A DNA stretch of 64,000 nucleotides from positions 8,094,075-8,158,074 of the forward strand of contig NW_020312775.1 in assembly GCF_003265705.1 (NCBI RefSeq), in the 5' to 3' direction. This DNA comes from Callorhinus ursinus (lineage: Eukaryota; Chordata; Mammalia; Carnivora; Otariidae). Both the position numbers and the translations under genes were made by a program. The notes beneath the pieces were generated by a model. That model was not told the DNA's origin, searched no databases, and saw only the letters and a program-made list of their open reading frames with translations. This document shows, one piece after another, positions 23,920 through 35,224 of the stretch. The first letter of the stretch is position 1. Every line of letters begins with the position of its first letter.

Positions 23920-26900
23920 GACATAGGCTATCAGAATGGATTAAAAAAAAAAAGACCCATGTACATTCTGGCTACAAGAGACACATTTTAAACCTTAAGA
24001 AACCTCCAGATTGGAAAGTGAGGGGATGGAGCACCATCTATCATGCTAATGGACATGGAAAAAAAAAAAGCCATAATAGCTATACATACATCAAACAAAC
24101 TAGATTTTAACAAGAGTTGACGAAGGGCACTATATCATAATTAAGGGGTCTATCCAACAAGAATATCTAACAATTGTAAATCTTAAGACCCCCAATGTGG
24201 GAACATAGAAATACATAAATCAATTATTAACAAACAGAAAGAAACTCATTGATAATAATAAAATAATGGTAGGGCACTTAACAACTCACAGCAATGGACA
24301 AATCATCCAGCAGAAAATCAAGGAAACAATGGCTTTGAATGACAAACTGAACCACATGGACTTAACAGATATGTTCAGAATATTTCATCCTAAAGCAGAA
24401 GAATACACATTGTTCTGAATGCACATGGAACATTCTCCAGAATAGATCACATACTGGATCACAAATCAGGCCTCAACAAGTACAAAAAGATTGTGATCAT
24501 ATCATACCATGCATATTTTCAGAGCACAACACTATGAAACTTGAATTCAACCACAAGAAACCATTTGGAAAGACCACAAATGCATGGAGGTTATGGAACA
24601 TCTTAATAAAGAGTGAATGGGCTAATCAGGAAATTAAAGAAGAGATTAAAAAAATATGGAAGCAAATGAAAATGAAAACACAATAGTCCAGAACTTTTGG
24701 GATGCATCAAAGACAGTCATGAGAGGGACGTATGTAGCTATATAGGCCTACATCAAGAAGCAAGAGAAGTCTAAATGTACAACCTAAAATTACACCTAAA
24801 GGAGTTAGAAAAGGAACAGCAAGTAAAGCCTCAAGCCAACAGAAGAGAGGAAATAATAAGGATCAGAGCAGAAATAAATGATATAGGAACAAACAAACGT
24901 ACAAAAAAAAAAAAAAGACCAGATCAATGAAACTAAGAGCTGATTCTTTTAAAGAATTAATAAAATTGACAAACCCCTAGCCAGACATATCAAAATGAAA
25001 ACAGAAAGGAGCCAAATAAATAAAATCAAGAATGAAAGAGGAGATATCGCAACCCACAACAAAGAAATACAAACAATTATTAGAATAGTATAAAAAATAT
25101 ATGCCAACAAATTAGGCTATCTGGAAGAAATGGATAAATCCCTAGAAACATACAAACTATTAAAACTGAAACATGAAAAAATATAAATTTGAACAGAAGA
25201 ATAACTAGCAAAGAAATTGAATCAATAATAAAAATCTCCCAAAAAACAAAAGTCCAGGGAAGATGGCTTCCCAGGAGAATTCTATCAGACATATAAGACG
25301 AGTTAATGCCTAGTCTCAAACTCTTCCAAAAACTAGAAATGGAAAGAAAACTTCCAAACTCATCCTACGAGGCCAGTATTACCTTGATTCCAAAACCAGA
25401 CAAAGATTCCACTAAAAAGAAGAATTACAGGCCAACATTGCTGATTAACATAGATGCAAAAATTCTCAACAAGATACAAAGCAAATTAAATCCAGCAGTA
25501 TATTAAACAAACTATTCAACATGATCAAGTAGGATTTATTCCTGAGCTGCAGGGCTGGTTCTATATTTGCAAACCAATCAATATGATACATAACATTAAT
25601 AAATGAAAAGATAAGAAACATGATCTCCTCAACAGATGCAAAAAAACATTTGACAAAAACAGCATGCATTCTTGATAAAAATGCTCAAAAATTAGTGATG
25701 GGGGAGCATACCCAACATTATAAAAGTCATATATGAAAGACCCACAGGTAACATCATCCTCAATGGGGGAAAAACTGAGAGTTCTTCCTCTACAGTCAGG
25801 AACAAGATAGGATGTCCTCTCTCACCATTGTTATTTAACGTATTACTGGAAGTCCTAGCCACAGCAATCAGAAACAAATAGAAATAAAGGCATCCAAATC
25901 AGCAAGGAAGAAATCAAACTGTCAATGTTCCCAAGCAACAAGATACTCTATATAGAAAACCTGAAAGACTCTACCAATATATTGCTAAAATTGATACATG
26001 AATTCAGCGGTCACAAGATATAAAATCAATGTATAGAAATCTGTTGCATTTCTATACACAAGTAATGAAGAAGGAAAGAGAAATCAAGGAATTGATCCCA
26101 TTTACAATTGTACCAAAAATGATTAGATACCTAGGAATAAACCAAACCAAGGAGGTAAAAGATTTATACTCTGAAAACTACAGAATACTCATGAAAGCAA
26201 TTGAAGAGGACACAAAGAAATGGAAAAACTGTCCATGCTCATGGATTGGAAGAACACATAATGTTAAAATATGTATACTACATAAGTAATCTACACATTT
26301 AATGTAATCCCTATGAAAATACCACCAGCATTTTTCACAGAGAACAAACCATCCTAATATTTGTATGGAAACACAAGAGACCCCAGATAGCCAAAGCAAA
26401 CTTGAAAAATAAAAACAAAGCTGGGGGCATCACTCTGGACTTCAAGATATAATACAAAGCTATAGTCCTGAATATAGTATGGTACTGACACAAAGATATA
26501 CACGTAGATCAATGGAACAGAATGGAGAATGCAGAAATGGACCCACAACTATGTGGCCAACTAATTTTTGACAAAGCAAGAAAGAATATCCAATGGGAAA
26601 AAGACAGTCTCTTCAACAAATGGTGTTGGGAAAACTGGACAGCCACATGCAGAAGAATGAAACTGGACTGCTTTCTTACACCATACACAAAAATAAATTC
26701 AAAATGGATGAAAGACCTAAATGTGAGACAGAAAACCATCAAAATCCAAGAGGAGAACTCAGGCAGCAACCTCTTTGTCTTCAGCTATAGCAATTTCTTA
26801 CTAGACACATCTCTGGAGGCAAGGGAAACAAAGCAAAAATGAACTATTGGGACTTCATCAAGATAAAAAGCTTTTGCACAGGCAAGGAAACAATCAATAA

Positions 26901-26952
26901 AACTAAAAGTTAGCCTACAGAATGGGAGAAGATATTTACAAATTATATATCT

Positions 26953-27134
26953 TTTTTTAAAGATTTTATTTATTTATTTGAGAGAGAGAGAGAGCACATG
27001 AAAGGGAGAGGGTTAGAGGGAGAAGCAGCCTCCCTGCTGAGCAGGGAGCCCGATGCGGGACTCGATCCTGGGACTCCAGGATCATGACCTGAGCCGAAGG
27101 CAGTCGCTTAACCAACGGAGCCACCCAGGCACCC
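26953..27134 (-). mobile_element. SINEC: Can-SINE inside ORF2 of the second L1
   Basis: Poly-T, TTTATTTATTTGAGAGAGAG, GGGAGCCCGATGCGGGACTC and GGAGCCACCCAGGCACCC. Perfect 16-nt duplication TACAAATTATATATCT (26937-26952 and 27135-27150). Confidence 0.95.
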
Positions 27135-27681
27135 TACAAATTATATATCTGATAAAGTGTTTGTATCCAAAATGTATAAAGAACTTATCAAACTCAATAC
27201 CCAAAAACAAATAATCCAGTCAATAAATTGGCAGAAGACATAGACATTTTTCCCAAGAAGATATCCAGATGGCCACCAGAAACAAGACAAGATGCTCAAA
27301 AGCACTCATCATCAGGGAAATAGAAATCAAAATCCCAGTGAGATACCACCTCACACTGGTCATAATGGTTAAAATTAACAACATAATAAGCAACAGATGT
27401 TAGTGATGGTGTGAAGAAAGGGGAACCTTCTTACACTGTGTATGGGAATGCAAATTGGTGCAACCACCTTGTACAACAGTGTCGAATTGCCTCAAAAAAA
27501 TAAAATTAGAACTACCCTATGACCTAGCAATTGCATTACAAGTTATTTACCCACAGGATACAAAAATATTGATTTGAAGGAACACATGCACCCCAATATT
27601 TATAGCAGCATTATCAACAATAGTCAAATTATGGATAGAGCCCAAATGTCCATCGACTGATGATTGGCTAAAGAATTTGTG

Positions 27682-27683
<2 letters not shown>

Positions 27684-27720
<37 letters not shown>
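27684..27720. repeat. (TA)n microsatellite within L1
   Basis: About 18 TA units where L1 ORF2 normally has the short GTGGTATATATACACAATGG segment; expansion of a pre-existing TATATATA. Confidence 0.9.
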
Positions 27721-27722
<2 letters not shown>

Positions 27723-28139
27723 ATTATTACTCAGCTATCAAAAATAATGAAATATTGCTATTTGAAAGGATGTGGATGGAGCTATGGTATATTATGCTAA
27801 GTGAAACAAGTCAGTAAAAGACAGATACCATATGATTTCACTCATATGTGGAATTTAGAAACAATACAGATGAACATAGGGGAAGGGAAAAAAAAGAGGG
27901 AAGCAAACCATAAAAGACCTTTAACTATAGAGGACAAACTGAAGGTTGATGGAGAGGAGGTGGGTGGGGGATGGGCTAAATGGATGATGGATATTAAGGA
28001 GGGCACTTGTTTTGTTGAACACAGGGGTGATATATGTAAGTGATGAACCACTATATTCTACTTATGAAACCAATGTTACACTCTTTGTTAACCAACTAGA
28101 ATTTAAATAAAAGTTTGAAAAAATTAAGTATTATATGTA

Positions 28140-28720
28140 CTATTATATACTAACTCAGAAATTAATAGATATATTCATTATAATTACACAGGTTTTTTTG
28201 CATAAAATACGGTCCATCTCCAAATATATCCCTAAATTCCAATTGCTTCTTAACGTTTAAAGGTTTTTATCATTTGTATTTTTGAAGAACGCATACTGCT
28301 CTAGATTTTTGCAATATCAAGATAAGCACAATACTTGTCCTTTGAGATTCTATGGTGGATGTGTATCAGTATAATGAAAATGAAATTCTTTTACTAATAC
28401 AACCAAATATTATATTATAAACAACTATGTATAGCATTTATGTGTAACTTAAAATGTATTTTACTAATATACAAGTGAGTATATAAGTTAAATTTGCTTT
28501 TACCAATAAAATTGGTTTCACAGCATTTGGTATTCTGAAATCAAATGTATTAATACATTTAAACACAATAGTTCAGGTATCATTATTTGTATTTATACAA
28601 ATTTGATAATAATATAAAAATCTAAGTTTACATAAGTGCTTACTTTGAAATACAGTTGAGTTTTTTTTCATTTTTTTGTATTTTGACAAAAAGAAATCAT
28701 AATTAGTAATTTAGAACAAT
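28140..28720. other. unique AT-rich DNA, no gene seen
   Basis: No exon, SINE or L1 block recognised. Confidence 0.55.
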
Positions 28721-28739
28721 AGAAATTACTGGGATTCTT

Positions 28740-29048
28740 GAGGCACATGGGTGGCTCAGTCAGTTAAGCCTCTGACTATTGATTTCAGCTCAGGTCATGA
28801 TCTCAGGATCAGAGGTCAGGCCCACATCAGGCTCTGTGCTGGGTGTGGAGCCTGCTTGGGATTCTCTCCCTCTCTCTCTGCCCCATCCCCCGACTTATGC
28901 ATGCATGTTCTCTTTCTAAAAAATAAATGAATAACTGAATGGAACACTGGGCAGTTATACACAAACAATGACTCATGGAACACTACATCAAAAACTAATG
29001 ATGTAATAGATGGTGATTAACAGAACATAATAAAAAGATAAATGAATA
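28740..29048 (+). mobile_element. SINEC: Can-SINE (older subtype) with an L1 tail in its A-tail
   Basis: Head GAGGCACATGGGTGGCTCAG, body with TTGATTTCAGCTCAGG and GCTGGGTGTGGAGCCTGCTT (the GTGGAGCCTGCTT subtype), tail at about 28915. The 19-nt duplication AGAAATTACTG(G/T)GATTCTT lies at 28721-28739 and 29049-29067. It encloses both the SINE and a short L1 tail, so the L1 tail came later. Confidence 0.92.
28935..29037 (+). mobile_element. L1: 103-bp L1 tail
   Basis: L1 3'-end block (GGAACACTGGGCAGTTATAC, CTACATCAAAAACTAATGATG, ending CATAATAAAAAG). Its own 12-nt duplication ATAAATGAATAA (28923-28934 and 29038-29049) is made of the SINE tail. Confidence 0.85.
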
Positions 29049-29067
29049 AGAAATTACTGTGATTCTT

Positions 29068-29370
29068 ATGCTATAAAGTTTAAATTAAGGAAAAACATTT
29101 TATAGTAAAAAATGCAGCTCCTATTTAAGTCACATAAGAATTACTAAAATTTATCATGAAAACAATATCAAAATATGCTGTATTATTCTATACAGGCATA
29201 CTTTAATATTTCCTGTGTAATCCTAACACAGATATTCAAGAACTTAACATTCTCTAGAAACATCCGGCTACATGTAAAAGAATTACTGATAAATAGATAA
29301 TGCTCAAATCACTTAAAGGTCAACAGAGCTCACCACAAAATTGATAGTGTACGTGTAATGTTTGTTTATC
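29068..29370. other. unique AT-rich DNA, no gene seen
   Basis: No recognised feature. Confidence 0.55.
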
Positions 29371-29385
29371 AAGAATCATGCATAG

Positions 29386-29578
29386 GGGTGCCTGGGTGGC
29401 TCAGTCGTTAAGCATTTGCCTTTGGCTCAGGTCATGATCCCAGGGTCCTGGGATCGAGCCCCGCATCGGGCTCCCTGCTCCGCGGGAAGCCTGCTTCCCC
29501 CTCTCCCACTCCCCCTGCTTGTGTTCCTGCTCTCGCTGTGTCTCTCTCTGTCAAATAAATAAATAAAATCTTAAAAAA
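29386..29578 (+). mobile_element. SINEC: Can-SINE, well preserved
   Basis: GGGTGCCTGGGTGGCTCAGT head, GATCCCAGGGTCCTGGGATC, CTGCTCCGCGGGAAGCCTGC, AATAAAATCTTAAAAAAA. Perfect 15-nt duplication AAGAATCATGCATAG (29371-29385 and 29579-29593). The GCTCCGCGGGAAGCCTGC block is shared with the copy at 38030, so the two are of one subfamily. Confidence 0.96.
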
Positions 29579-29665
29579 AAGAATCATGCATAGACCTATA
29601 ATTGCCATTTACTTCAATAAAGTAGTGACAATTGCAGTTGTTTTCTCATGTATATTTTTTATATT

Positions 29666-29850
29666 TTTAAAAATATTTTATTTATTTATTTGAGAGAGAG
29701 AAAGAGGAAGAAGGGGGAGATGCAGAGGGAGAGGGAGAAGCGGGCTCCCCACTGAGCAGGGAGGTCGACATGAGGCTCAAACTCAGAACCCTGGGATCAT
29801 GACCTGAGCTGAAGGCAGATGCTTAACCAACTGAGCCACCCAGGTGCCCC
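29666..29850 (-). mobile_element. SINEC: Can-SINE
   Basis: TTTATTTATTTGAGAGAGAG, GGGCTCCCCACTGAGCAGGG, ACTGAGCCACCCAGGTGCCC on the plus strand. Duplication CTCATGTATA(A)TTTTT at about 29645-29659 and 29850-29865, with a 1-nt indel. Confidence 0.92.
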
Positions 29851-29865
29851 TCATGTATAATTTTT

Positions 29866-30884
29866 AAATTCACATAATCTTCTTTAATAAAATTGTAAAA
29901 GGTCATTATTGTGGGGGTAAATAAGATTTGAAAACATTTTTAAAGATACTGAATTGAAAATAAATATCTTTGCCACCAGAGTCAATTGAAGGATAATACT
30001 TTATGTAACATTCATCTATTTCTCCTCCTTAACTTTGTGCATTATAATGTTTATTATGCTTTCCAATACAAAGAAAAAATTGATAAACCAAGTTTCAGTT
30101 TACCTAAAACCAAACATATATTCTAAGTTATTATAGGCTAACTCTTGAGAGCAAATTCTTTCCTTATGCTAAGCCACATAAATATTTGTACTGAAGGTCA
30201 CAGAATATAACAGAATCAGTATTAAAACAAAATGATGTACTTTAAGTTTGTAACAACAAATTAATAGGACACTACTTAGTTTCCTTTGAATAATACTAAT
30301 TTGAAATCATTCTGCAAGATATGACAGAAATATCCAATTATGCTTTTGTATAATTCAAGTTACACAAGTGCATCTCTGGTTGATTGAAAAATAAGCTGTG
30401 ACATTATTGTACTTATGTAGATTGCACATTCTGAACCACAAAAATAGTGAAGTTCAAGTCAAATTTTCTGTTCAAATTGTGTGAAAGTTTAAGACTACAA
30501 AATGCAAAAGTTGCAAGGTGATTAATATAATAAGCATCTTATTTACAGTGAAAGCAATGTTGCAAACATAAAATAAATTTCTCATATCTGTATATTAATA
30601 TTTCTACCAATATCTGTCCCGGTCCTGAATGTCCATAAAAGTTAGTTTACTACTGGATCAAAGAACTATTCACTTCAAAATTGACAACAACTAAAGTTAT
30701 AATACTGGCTTTATTATAGAGGTAACTAGAACCCTAAAAATTGAAAGGAGGCATTTTCACTAAATACACAATTTCTGTTTTGTGCATTAATAGAATTTTA
30801 TTCAACCAAACATGCTGTACCATGCCAAATAGTTCCTTTTCTTTATAACCTAGAGTTATATGTGTCTTTTTTTTTACTGTGAAT
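29866..30884. other. unique AT-rich DNA, no gene seen
   Basis: About 1 kb with no recognised exon or repeat. The minus-strand frame at 30734-30931 has no recognised motif and runs into the adjacent L1. Confidence 0.55.
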
Positions 30885-31130
30885 ATTCTTTTTATTATTA
30901 TTTTTTTAATTTGAATATAGTTGACACACAATGTTACATTAGTTCAGGTGTATAGCATAGTGATTTGACAACTTTATGCATTATACTATGCTCACCACAA
31001 ATGAAGCTACCATCTGTCACCATACAACACAATTACAATGTTACTGACCATATTTCCTGTGTTGTGTCCTTTATTCCTGTGACTTATTCATCCCATAACT
31101 GAAAACCTTTATGTACGTCTTTTTAAATTT
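30885..31130 (-). mobile_element. L1: old L1 3'UTR fragment
   Basis: On the plus strand, AATTTGAATATAGTTGACAC, AGGTGTATAGCATAGTGATT and GCTACCATCTGTCACCATAC are the reverse complement of an old L1M 3' end (the same block as 17320-17380). Poly-T at the left marks the tail. Heavily diverged. Confidence 0.75.
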
Positions 31131-31259
31131 CTGAACTCATTTTTTTAGTCATCACAAAATCTTTCCAATCCATAAACTACTGGCTATATTTTTTGCTCTT
31201 TTATTTGGGGGATATCTTTGGGAGCACTTTAACACATAGTACTTCAAATATCACTTTTT

Positions 31260-31450
31260 GGGCGCCTGGGTGGCTCAGTTGGTTAAGCGACTGCCTTCGA
31301 CTCAGGTCATGATCCCGGAGACCCGGGATCAAGTCCCGCGTCGGGCTCCCTGCTTGGCGAGGAGCCTGCTTCTCCCTCTGACCCTCTCCCCTCTCATGTA
31401 CTCTCTCTCTTTCTCGCTTTCTCAAATAAATAAATCTTTTTTAAAAAAAA
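31260..31450 (+). mobile_element. SINEC: Can-SINE
   Basis: GGCGCCTGGGTGGCTCAGTT head, GATCCCGGAGACCCGGGATC, CCTCTGACCCTCTCCCCTCT, (AAAT)n tail. Flanking TCACTTTTTG / TCACTCTTTTTT (about 31250-31259 and 31452-31463) is a probable diverged duplication. Confidence 0.94.
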
Positions 31451-31611
31451 GTCACTCTTTTTTAATGTTGACACTACTTAAGCACGTGAAAGGGCAGAAA
31501 GATACAACCTAAATTTTTATCTAGAATATAATTTCACAGGCTAAAAACCAGAGCCCTTAAAAAGTTACCTGAATCAACATGTTCAGTATACAAAGGGTGC
31601 AAATTTACTAC

Positions 31612-31728
31612 TAGAAGATGGAGATCTGAGGCGCGGCATAGTGATTATAGTCAGCAATACTGCATTTTGTACTTTAAAATGGCTACAAGACTAGATCTTA
31701 ATGTTCTCACCTCAATAAAGAAATAATT
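31612..31728 (+). mobile_element. L1: old L1 (L1MA-like) 3'-end fragment
   Basis: GGCATAGTGATTATAGTCAG, ATACTGCATTTTGTACTTTA and CTAGATCTTAATGTTCTCAC form the familiar L1MA-type 3' end. About 120 bp, directly followed by a younger L1. Confidence 0.7.
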
Positions 31729-32520
31729 ATGTTAGAGCTACCATTCGATCCAGCAATTGCACTACTGGGTATTTACCCCAAAGATACAAATGTAGGGACC
31801 CGAAGGGGTACGTGCACCCCAATGTTTATAGCAGCAATGTCCACAATAGCCAAACTGTGGAAAGAGCCAAGATGTCCATCGACAGATGAATGGATAAAGA
31901 AGAGGTGGTATATATACACAATGGAATATTATGCAGCCATCAAAAGGAATGAGATCTTGCCATTTGCAACGACGTGGATGGAACTGGAGGGTGTTATGCT
32001 TAGTGAAATAAGTCAATCAGAGAAAGACATGTATCATATGACCTCACTGATATGAGGAATTCTTCATCTCAGGAGCAAACTGAGTGTTACTGGAGTGGTT
32101 GGGGGTGGGAGGGATGGGGTGGCTGGGTGATAGACATTGGGGAGGGTATGTGCTACGGTGAGCGCTGTGAATTGTGCAAGACTGTTGAATCACAGATCTG
32201 TACTTCTGAAACAAATAATGCAACATATTTTAAGAAAAAAGAAAAAGAAAAAGATAGCAGGAGAGGAAGAATGAAGAGGAGTAAGTCAGAGGGGGAGACG
32301 AACCAGGAGAGATGATGGACTCTGAAAACAAACTGAGGGTTCTAGAGGGGAGGAGGGTGGGGGATGTGTTAACCTGGTGATGGGTATTAAAGAGGGCACA
32401 TTCTGCATGGAGCACTGGGTGTTATGAACAAACAATGAATCATGGAACACTACACCAAAGCAAATGATGTAATATATGGTGATTAACATAACAATAAAAA
32501 ATTTTTAAAAAATAAATATA
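31729..32520 (+). mobile_element. L1: 5'-truncated L1 with last ORF2 segment and long two-block 3'UTR
   Basis: Starts in ORF2 near the [18 protein letters not shown] motif and ends in TAACAATAAAAAATTTTTAAAA. The frame 31729-32055 (108 codons) runs uninterrupted to the natural ORF2 stop, with WIKKRWYIYTMEYYAAIK and MELEGVMLSEISQSEKD. The 3'UTR has a GGGGTGGGAGGG block near 32102, an internal A-rich stretch (about 32231-32256), then the common tail block GGAGCACTGGGTGTTATG. Low divergence indicates a fairly young insertion. It cannot be active because more than 5 kb is missing. Confidence 0.9.
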
Positions 32521-33510
32521 TAATTTGTCTGATATAAGGGTGGCTACTCCAGCTTTTTTTTGATGTCCATTAGCATGATAAATGGTTCTCTACCCCCAAC
32601 TTTCTATCTGGAGGTGTCTTTGGGTCTAACATGAGTCTCTTGTATGCATCATATTGATGGGGGGGGGTCTTGCTTTTTTATCCATTCTGATCCCTTATAT
32701 CTTTTGAATGGAGCATTGAGTCCATTTACATCAGAGTAATTATTGAAAAAGATGTTAATTTAGTGCCATTGCATTACTTATAAAGTCATTATTCCTGTAG
32801 ATTATCTTTGTTCTTTCTAATTTTTGTTACTTTTGGTCTCTCTTTCTGTCTCAAAGTGTCCCCTTTAGTATTTCTTGAAGAGCTAGTTAGGGTTTGTGAA
32901 CTCCTTTAGTTTTTATTTGTTTTTGAAACTCTTTATCTCCCCTTCTGTTCTGAATGACAGCCTTGCTGGAGAAAGTATTCTTGGCTACCTATTTTTCCCA
33001 TTTAGCACACTGAATATATCATGTCATCCTTTCTGTATCCTGTGGGCAGTTCTGCTGCTGTCCTTATGTATCTACCCTTGTAAGTTTAGGACCTTTTTCC
33101 TTCACAATTCTCTTTATCTTTGTTCTTTGCAAGATTCACTATGATATGTTGTGGTGTTGACCTCCTTCTCTCTGTTATGAGGGGATTTCTCTGTGCGTCT
33201 TTACTGAATGTCTGTTTCCTTCCCCTGATCGGGGAAGTTCTCAGCTATAATTTGTTCAAATATCTTTTGTCCCTTTTTTCCTGCTCTTCTTTTTCTGAGA
33301 CTCCTATGATACAAATATTACTTCAGTTTTTGGAATCACTGAGTTCCCTATGTCTATCTTCATGATCTAATAGTTTTCTTTCCTTCTTCTTTTTAGCTTC
33401 ATTATTTTCCATAAATTTATCTTCTATATTGCTCCTCATTCACTACTCTGCTTTGTCCATCCTCATTTTTTGGCTTCCACTTGGGACTGTATTTTGGTTA
33501 TAGCATTTTT

Positions 33511-33675
33511 TAAAGAAGATTTTATTTATTTATTCATAAGAGATAGAGAGAGAGAGAGAGGCAGAGGGAGAAGCAGGCTCCCCACTGAGCAGGGCACAGG
33601 ACTCAATCCCAGGACCCTGGGATCATGACCCGAGCCAAAGGCAGGAGCCCAACCATCTGAACCACCAGGCGCCCC
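33511..33675 (-). mobile_element. SINEC: Can-SINE, internally shortened
   Basis: TTTATTTATTTATTCATAAG, GGCAGAGGGAGAAGCAGGCT, CACCAGGCGCCCC. Perfect 16-nt duplication TGGTTATAGCATTTTT (33495-33510 and 33676-33691). At 165 bp it is shorter than its neighbours: the GGAGCCCGATG stretch after GAGCAGGG is lost. Confidence 0.93.
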
Positions 33676-33944
33676 TGGTTATAGCATTTTTAATTTCAGG
33701 CTGACTAGATTTTAGGTATTTTATCTCTACAGTAATGCATTTTCTAGTGTCTTCAATGTTTTTTTCAAGCCTAGCTAGTATCCTTATAATGGTTGTTTTG
33801 AAATCTAGCTCAGACATCTTATATTTTTATTGATTATATCACTGGCTGTGAGTACTAGGTCTTGTTCTTTTTGGGGGGTGAATTTCTTTGTCTTGTCATG
33901 TTGTCCAGAAAAGAAGAAAGGAAAAGAAAAAAATAAAACACAAT

Positions 33945-33990
33945 AACAACAGCAACAACAAAAACAAAACCAAACAAAACAAAATAAAAG
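33945..33990. repeat. AACA/AAAAC-rich simple repeat
   Basis: AACAACAGCAACAACAAAAACAAAACCAAACAAAACAAAA, a simple A/C-rich array within the L1 5' half. Confidence 0.85.
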
Positions 33991-34085
33991 ACTTGATCCT
34001 TGGTGTATTTTGGTCTGCTTATTAATAGACACTAGATGTGAAAATAATAAAGTCCTGATTATATATATATTATTTCTTATTTTAT

Positions 34086-34283
34086 TTTATTTTATTTAAG
34101 ATTTTTTTTATTTATTTGGGAGAGAGAGAATGAGAGATAGAGAGCACGAGAGGGAAGAGGGTCAGAGGGAGAAGCAGACTCCCCGCTGAGCAGGGAGCCC
34201 GATGTGGGACTCGATCCCGGGACTCCAGGATCATGACCTGAGCCGAAGGCAGTCGCTTAACCAACTGAGCCACCCAGGCGCCC
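34086..34283 (-). mobile_element. SINEC: Can-SINE, well preserved
   Basis: Full SINE with GAGAGAGAATGAGAGATAGA, AGGGAAGAGGGTCAGAGGGA, GAAGCAGACTCCCCGCTGAG and CTGAGCCACCCAGGCGCCC. Perfect 15-nt duplication TATTTCTTATTTTAT (34071-34085 and 34284-34298). Probably one of the youngest copies here. Confidence 0.96.
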
Positions 34284-34302
34284 TATTTCTTATTTTATAT
34301 AT

Positions 34303-34435
34303 TTCATATATATGTATATATATGTGTGTATAACAATGAAAGGAAACAAATATATATATATGAAAAAAATTAAAAAGGCATTAAAAATAAGAAAACAGGT
34401 GTAATAATAATAATAATAAAAATACAAATGGGGCA
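34303..34435. repeat. TA-rich and (AAT)n simple repeats
   Basis: TATATATGTATATATATGTGTGTATA near 34308 and (TAA)5 near 34402-34421, inside the L1 5' half. Confidence 0.8.
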
Positions 34436-35224
34436 AAGGAGGCTAGATACTATTTTCTCCTAGAACTGAAGCTTTGCAGTCCTGTATGATCAGGAAACAT
34501 AGTGGGAGTGAGTTGTTTGTGCTGGTCTTCTCAGGTGGTTCCTGTTGAACTGATTCTCGCGTGGACTTGCCCTTGTGGGAATGCACCTCCAGGGTGTAGG
34601 GAGGCAGGGCTTGGTGTAAGCAGTTCTATTCTCCACTAAGTGGCACTGTTTTGCTCCCTGAAGAATTTCAGAGTTGAAGGGCAAGATGAATATGGTGGTG
34701 CCGTGCTTTCTAGTCTCAGAGCTTAAAGTTTGCGCACCTCACTCTTAGTGAGCCCTCACAGAAGAGCAATCAAACACTCCTGTAGCCCTGGTTTCTATCA
34801 GAACCCTGTGTTCACCCTGCTTTGTCCGAGCTTTTTTATCTCAGGTATGCGACTGAGTTTCCAAAATTTTCGGGACTCCCGCAGTGTGGACCCATGCTGT
34901 TCCTCCCTGGGATGGTTTCACCACACTTCTGCAAGTTGCTCAACCAGTCCCATGGAAGCAGTTGCACAACCATACAGTGGTTCATGGTTTATGGAAATAC
35001 AGAGTAGAAAGCCGGCACCTAGACTCGCTGTCCTCGGCTGGCTTCCACACTCCTATGCCTGGATACACTGCAGTACTTACATGTCACCCATTCTTCTTGT
35101 GACCCAGGGGACCCCCAGACCACAGTGTCACACCTGGGATTCTGCCCCATTTCTCCACCTGAGCACCTTTAAGCCAGGCACATCCTTCACTGTAGCAAAC
35201 TTTTAAAAGTTGTTTTTTTAAATA

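Larger units (their letters stand above)
23690..27860 (+). pseudogene. L1-ORF2: L1 ORF2p pseudogene, interrupted
   Basis: Endonuclease region from about 23735, split at 23789-23919 by an L1 tail. RT region about 25200-26290, with LIPKPDKD (25306-25506) and the thumb-region piece 26029-26289 containing IPFTIVPKMIRYLGINQTKEV. The catalytic FADD reads FPSN (25928-25939), so both metal-binding aspartates are gone. The C-terminal region is cut by a SINE (26953-27134) and by a (TA)n run at 27684. Stops and frameshifts occur throughout. Confidence 0.88.
21251..28125 (+). mobile_element. L1: second full-length L1, older, with three later insertions
   Basis: Opens GGAGGAGGAGTTAAGATGGC, the canonical L1 5' end, and closes with an A-rich tail (TTTAAATAAAAGTTTGAAAAAA). 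Order: 5'UTR 21251 to about 22810, ORF1 to 23577, ORF2 about 23690-27860, 3'UTR. A diverged 14-nt duplication AAG(C/T)A(A/T)TATATGTA (21237-21250 and 28126-28139, two mismatches) brackets it. After removing the two SINEs and the L1 tail, about 6.3 kb remain, which is full length. The more diverged duplication and heavier decay indicate that it is older than the L1 at 7358. Confidence 0.9.
32521..35212 (-). mobile_element. L1: L1 5' half (endonuclease start, ORF1, part of 5'UTR)
   Basis: Minus-strand L1. The plus strand reads TGTCCATTAGCATGATAAAT (endonuclease region, 32564), then GTTTTTGAAACTCTTTATCTCC (ORF1 C-terminus, about 32920), the ORF1 core to about 33830, then the GC-richer 5'UTR (34440-35200). 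ORF2 beyond the endonuclease start is absent on the left, where the plus-strand L1 lies. Two SINEs interrupt it (33511-33675 and 34086-34283). No intact frame; the plus-strand frames here (32896-33144, 34730-35206) are antisense shadows. Confidence 0.85.

Noticed and set aside
29386..29460. tRNA gene in the head of a SINE
   Set aside because: The head derives from tRNA-Lys and keeps pol III box-like sequence, but the cloverleaf is not intact and the copy is a dispersed SINE with a target duplication.
31729..32520. Two separate L1 insertions, because an A-rich stretch at about 32231-32256 splits the 3'UTR
   Set aside because: Carnivore L1 3'UTRs can carry both blocks in this order with an internal A-rich stretch, and no target duplication separates them. 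One element is the simpler reading.
34730..35206. 158-codon plus-strand frame
   Set aside because: Antisense to the 5'UTR of a minus-strand L1; no recognised motif.
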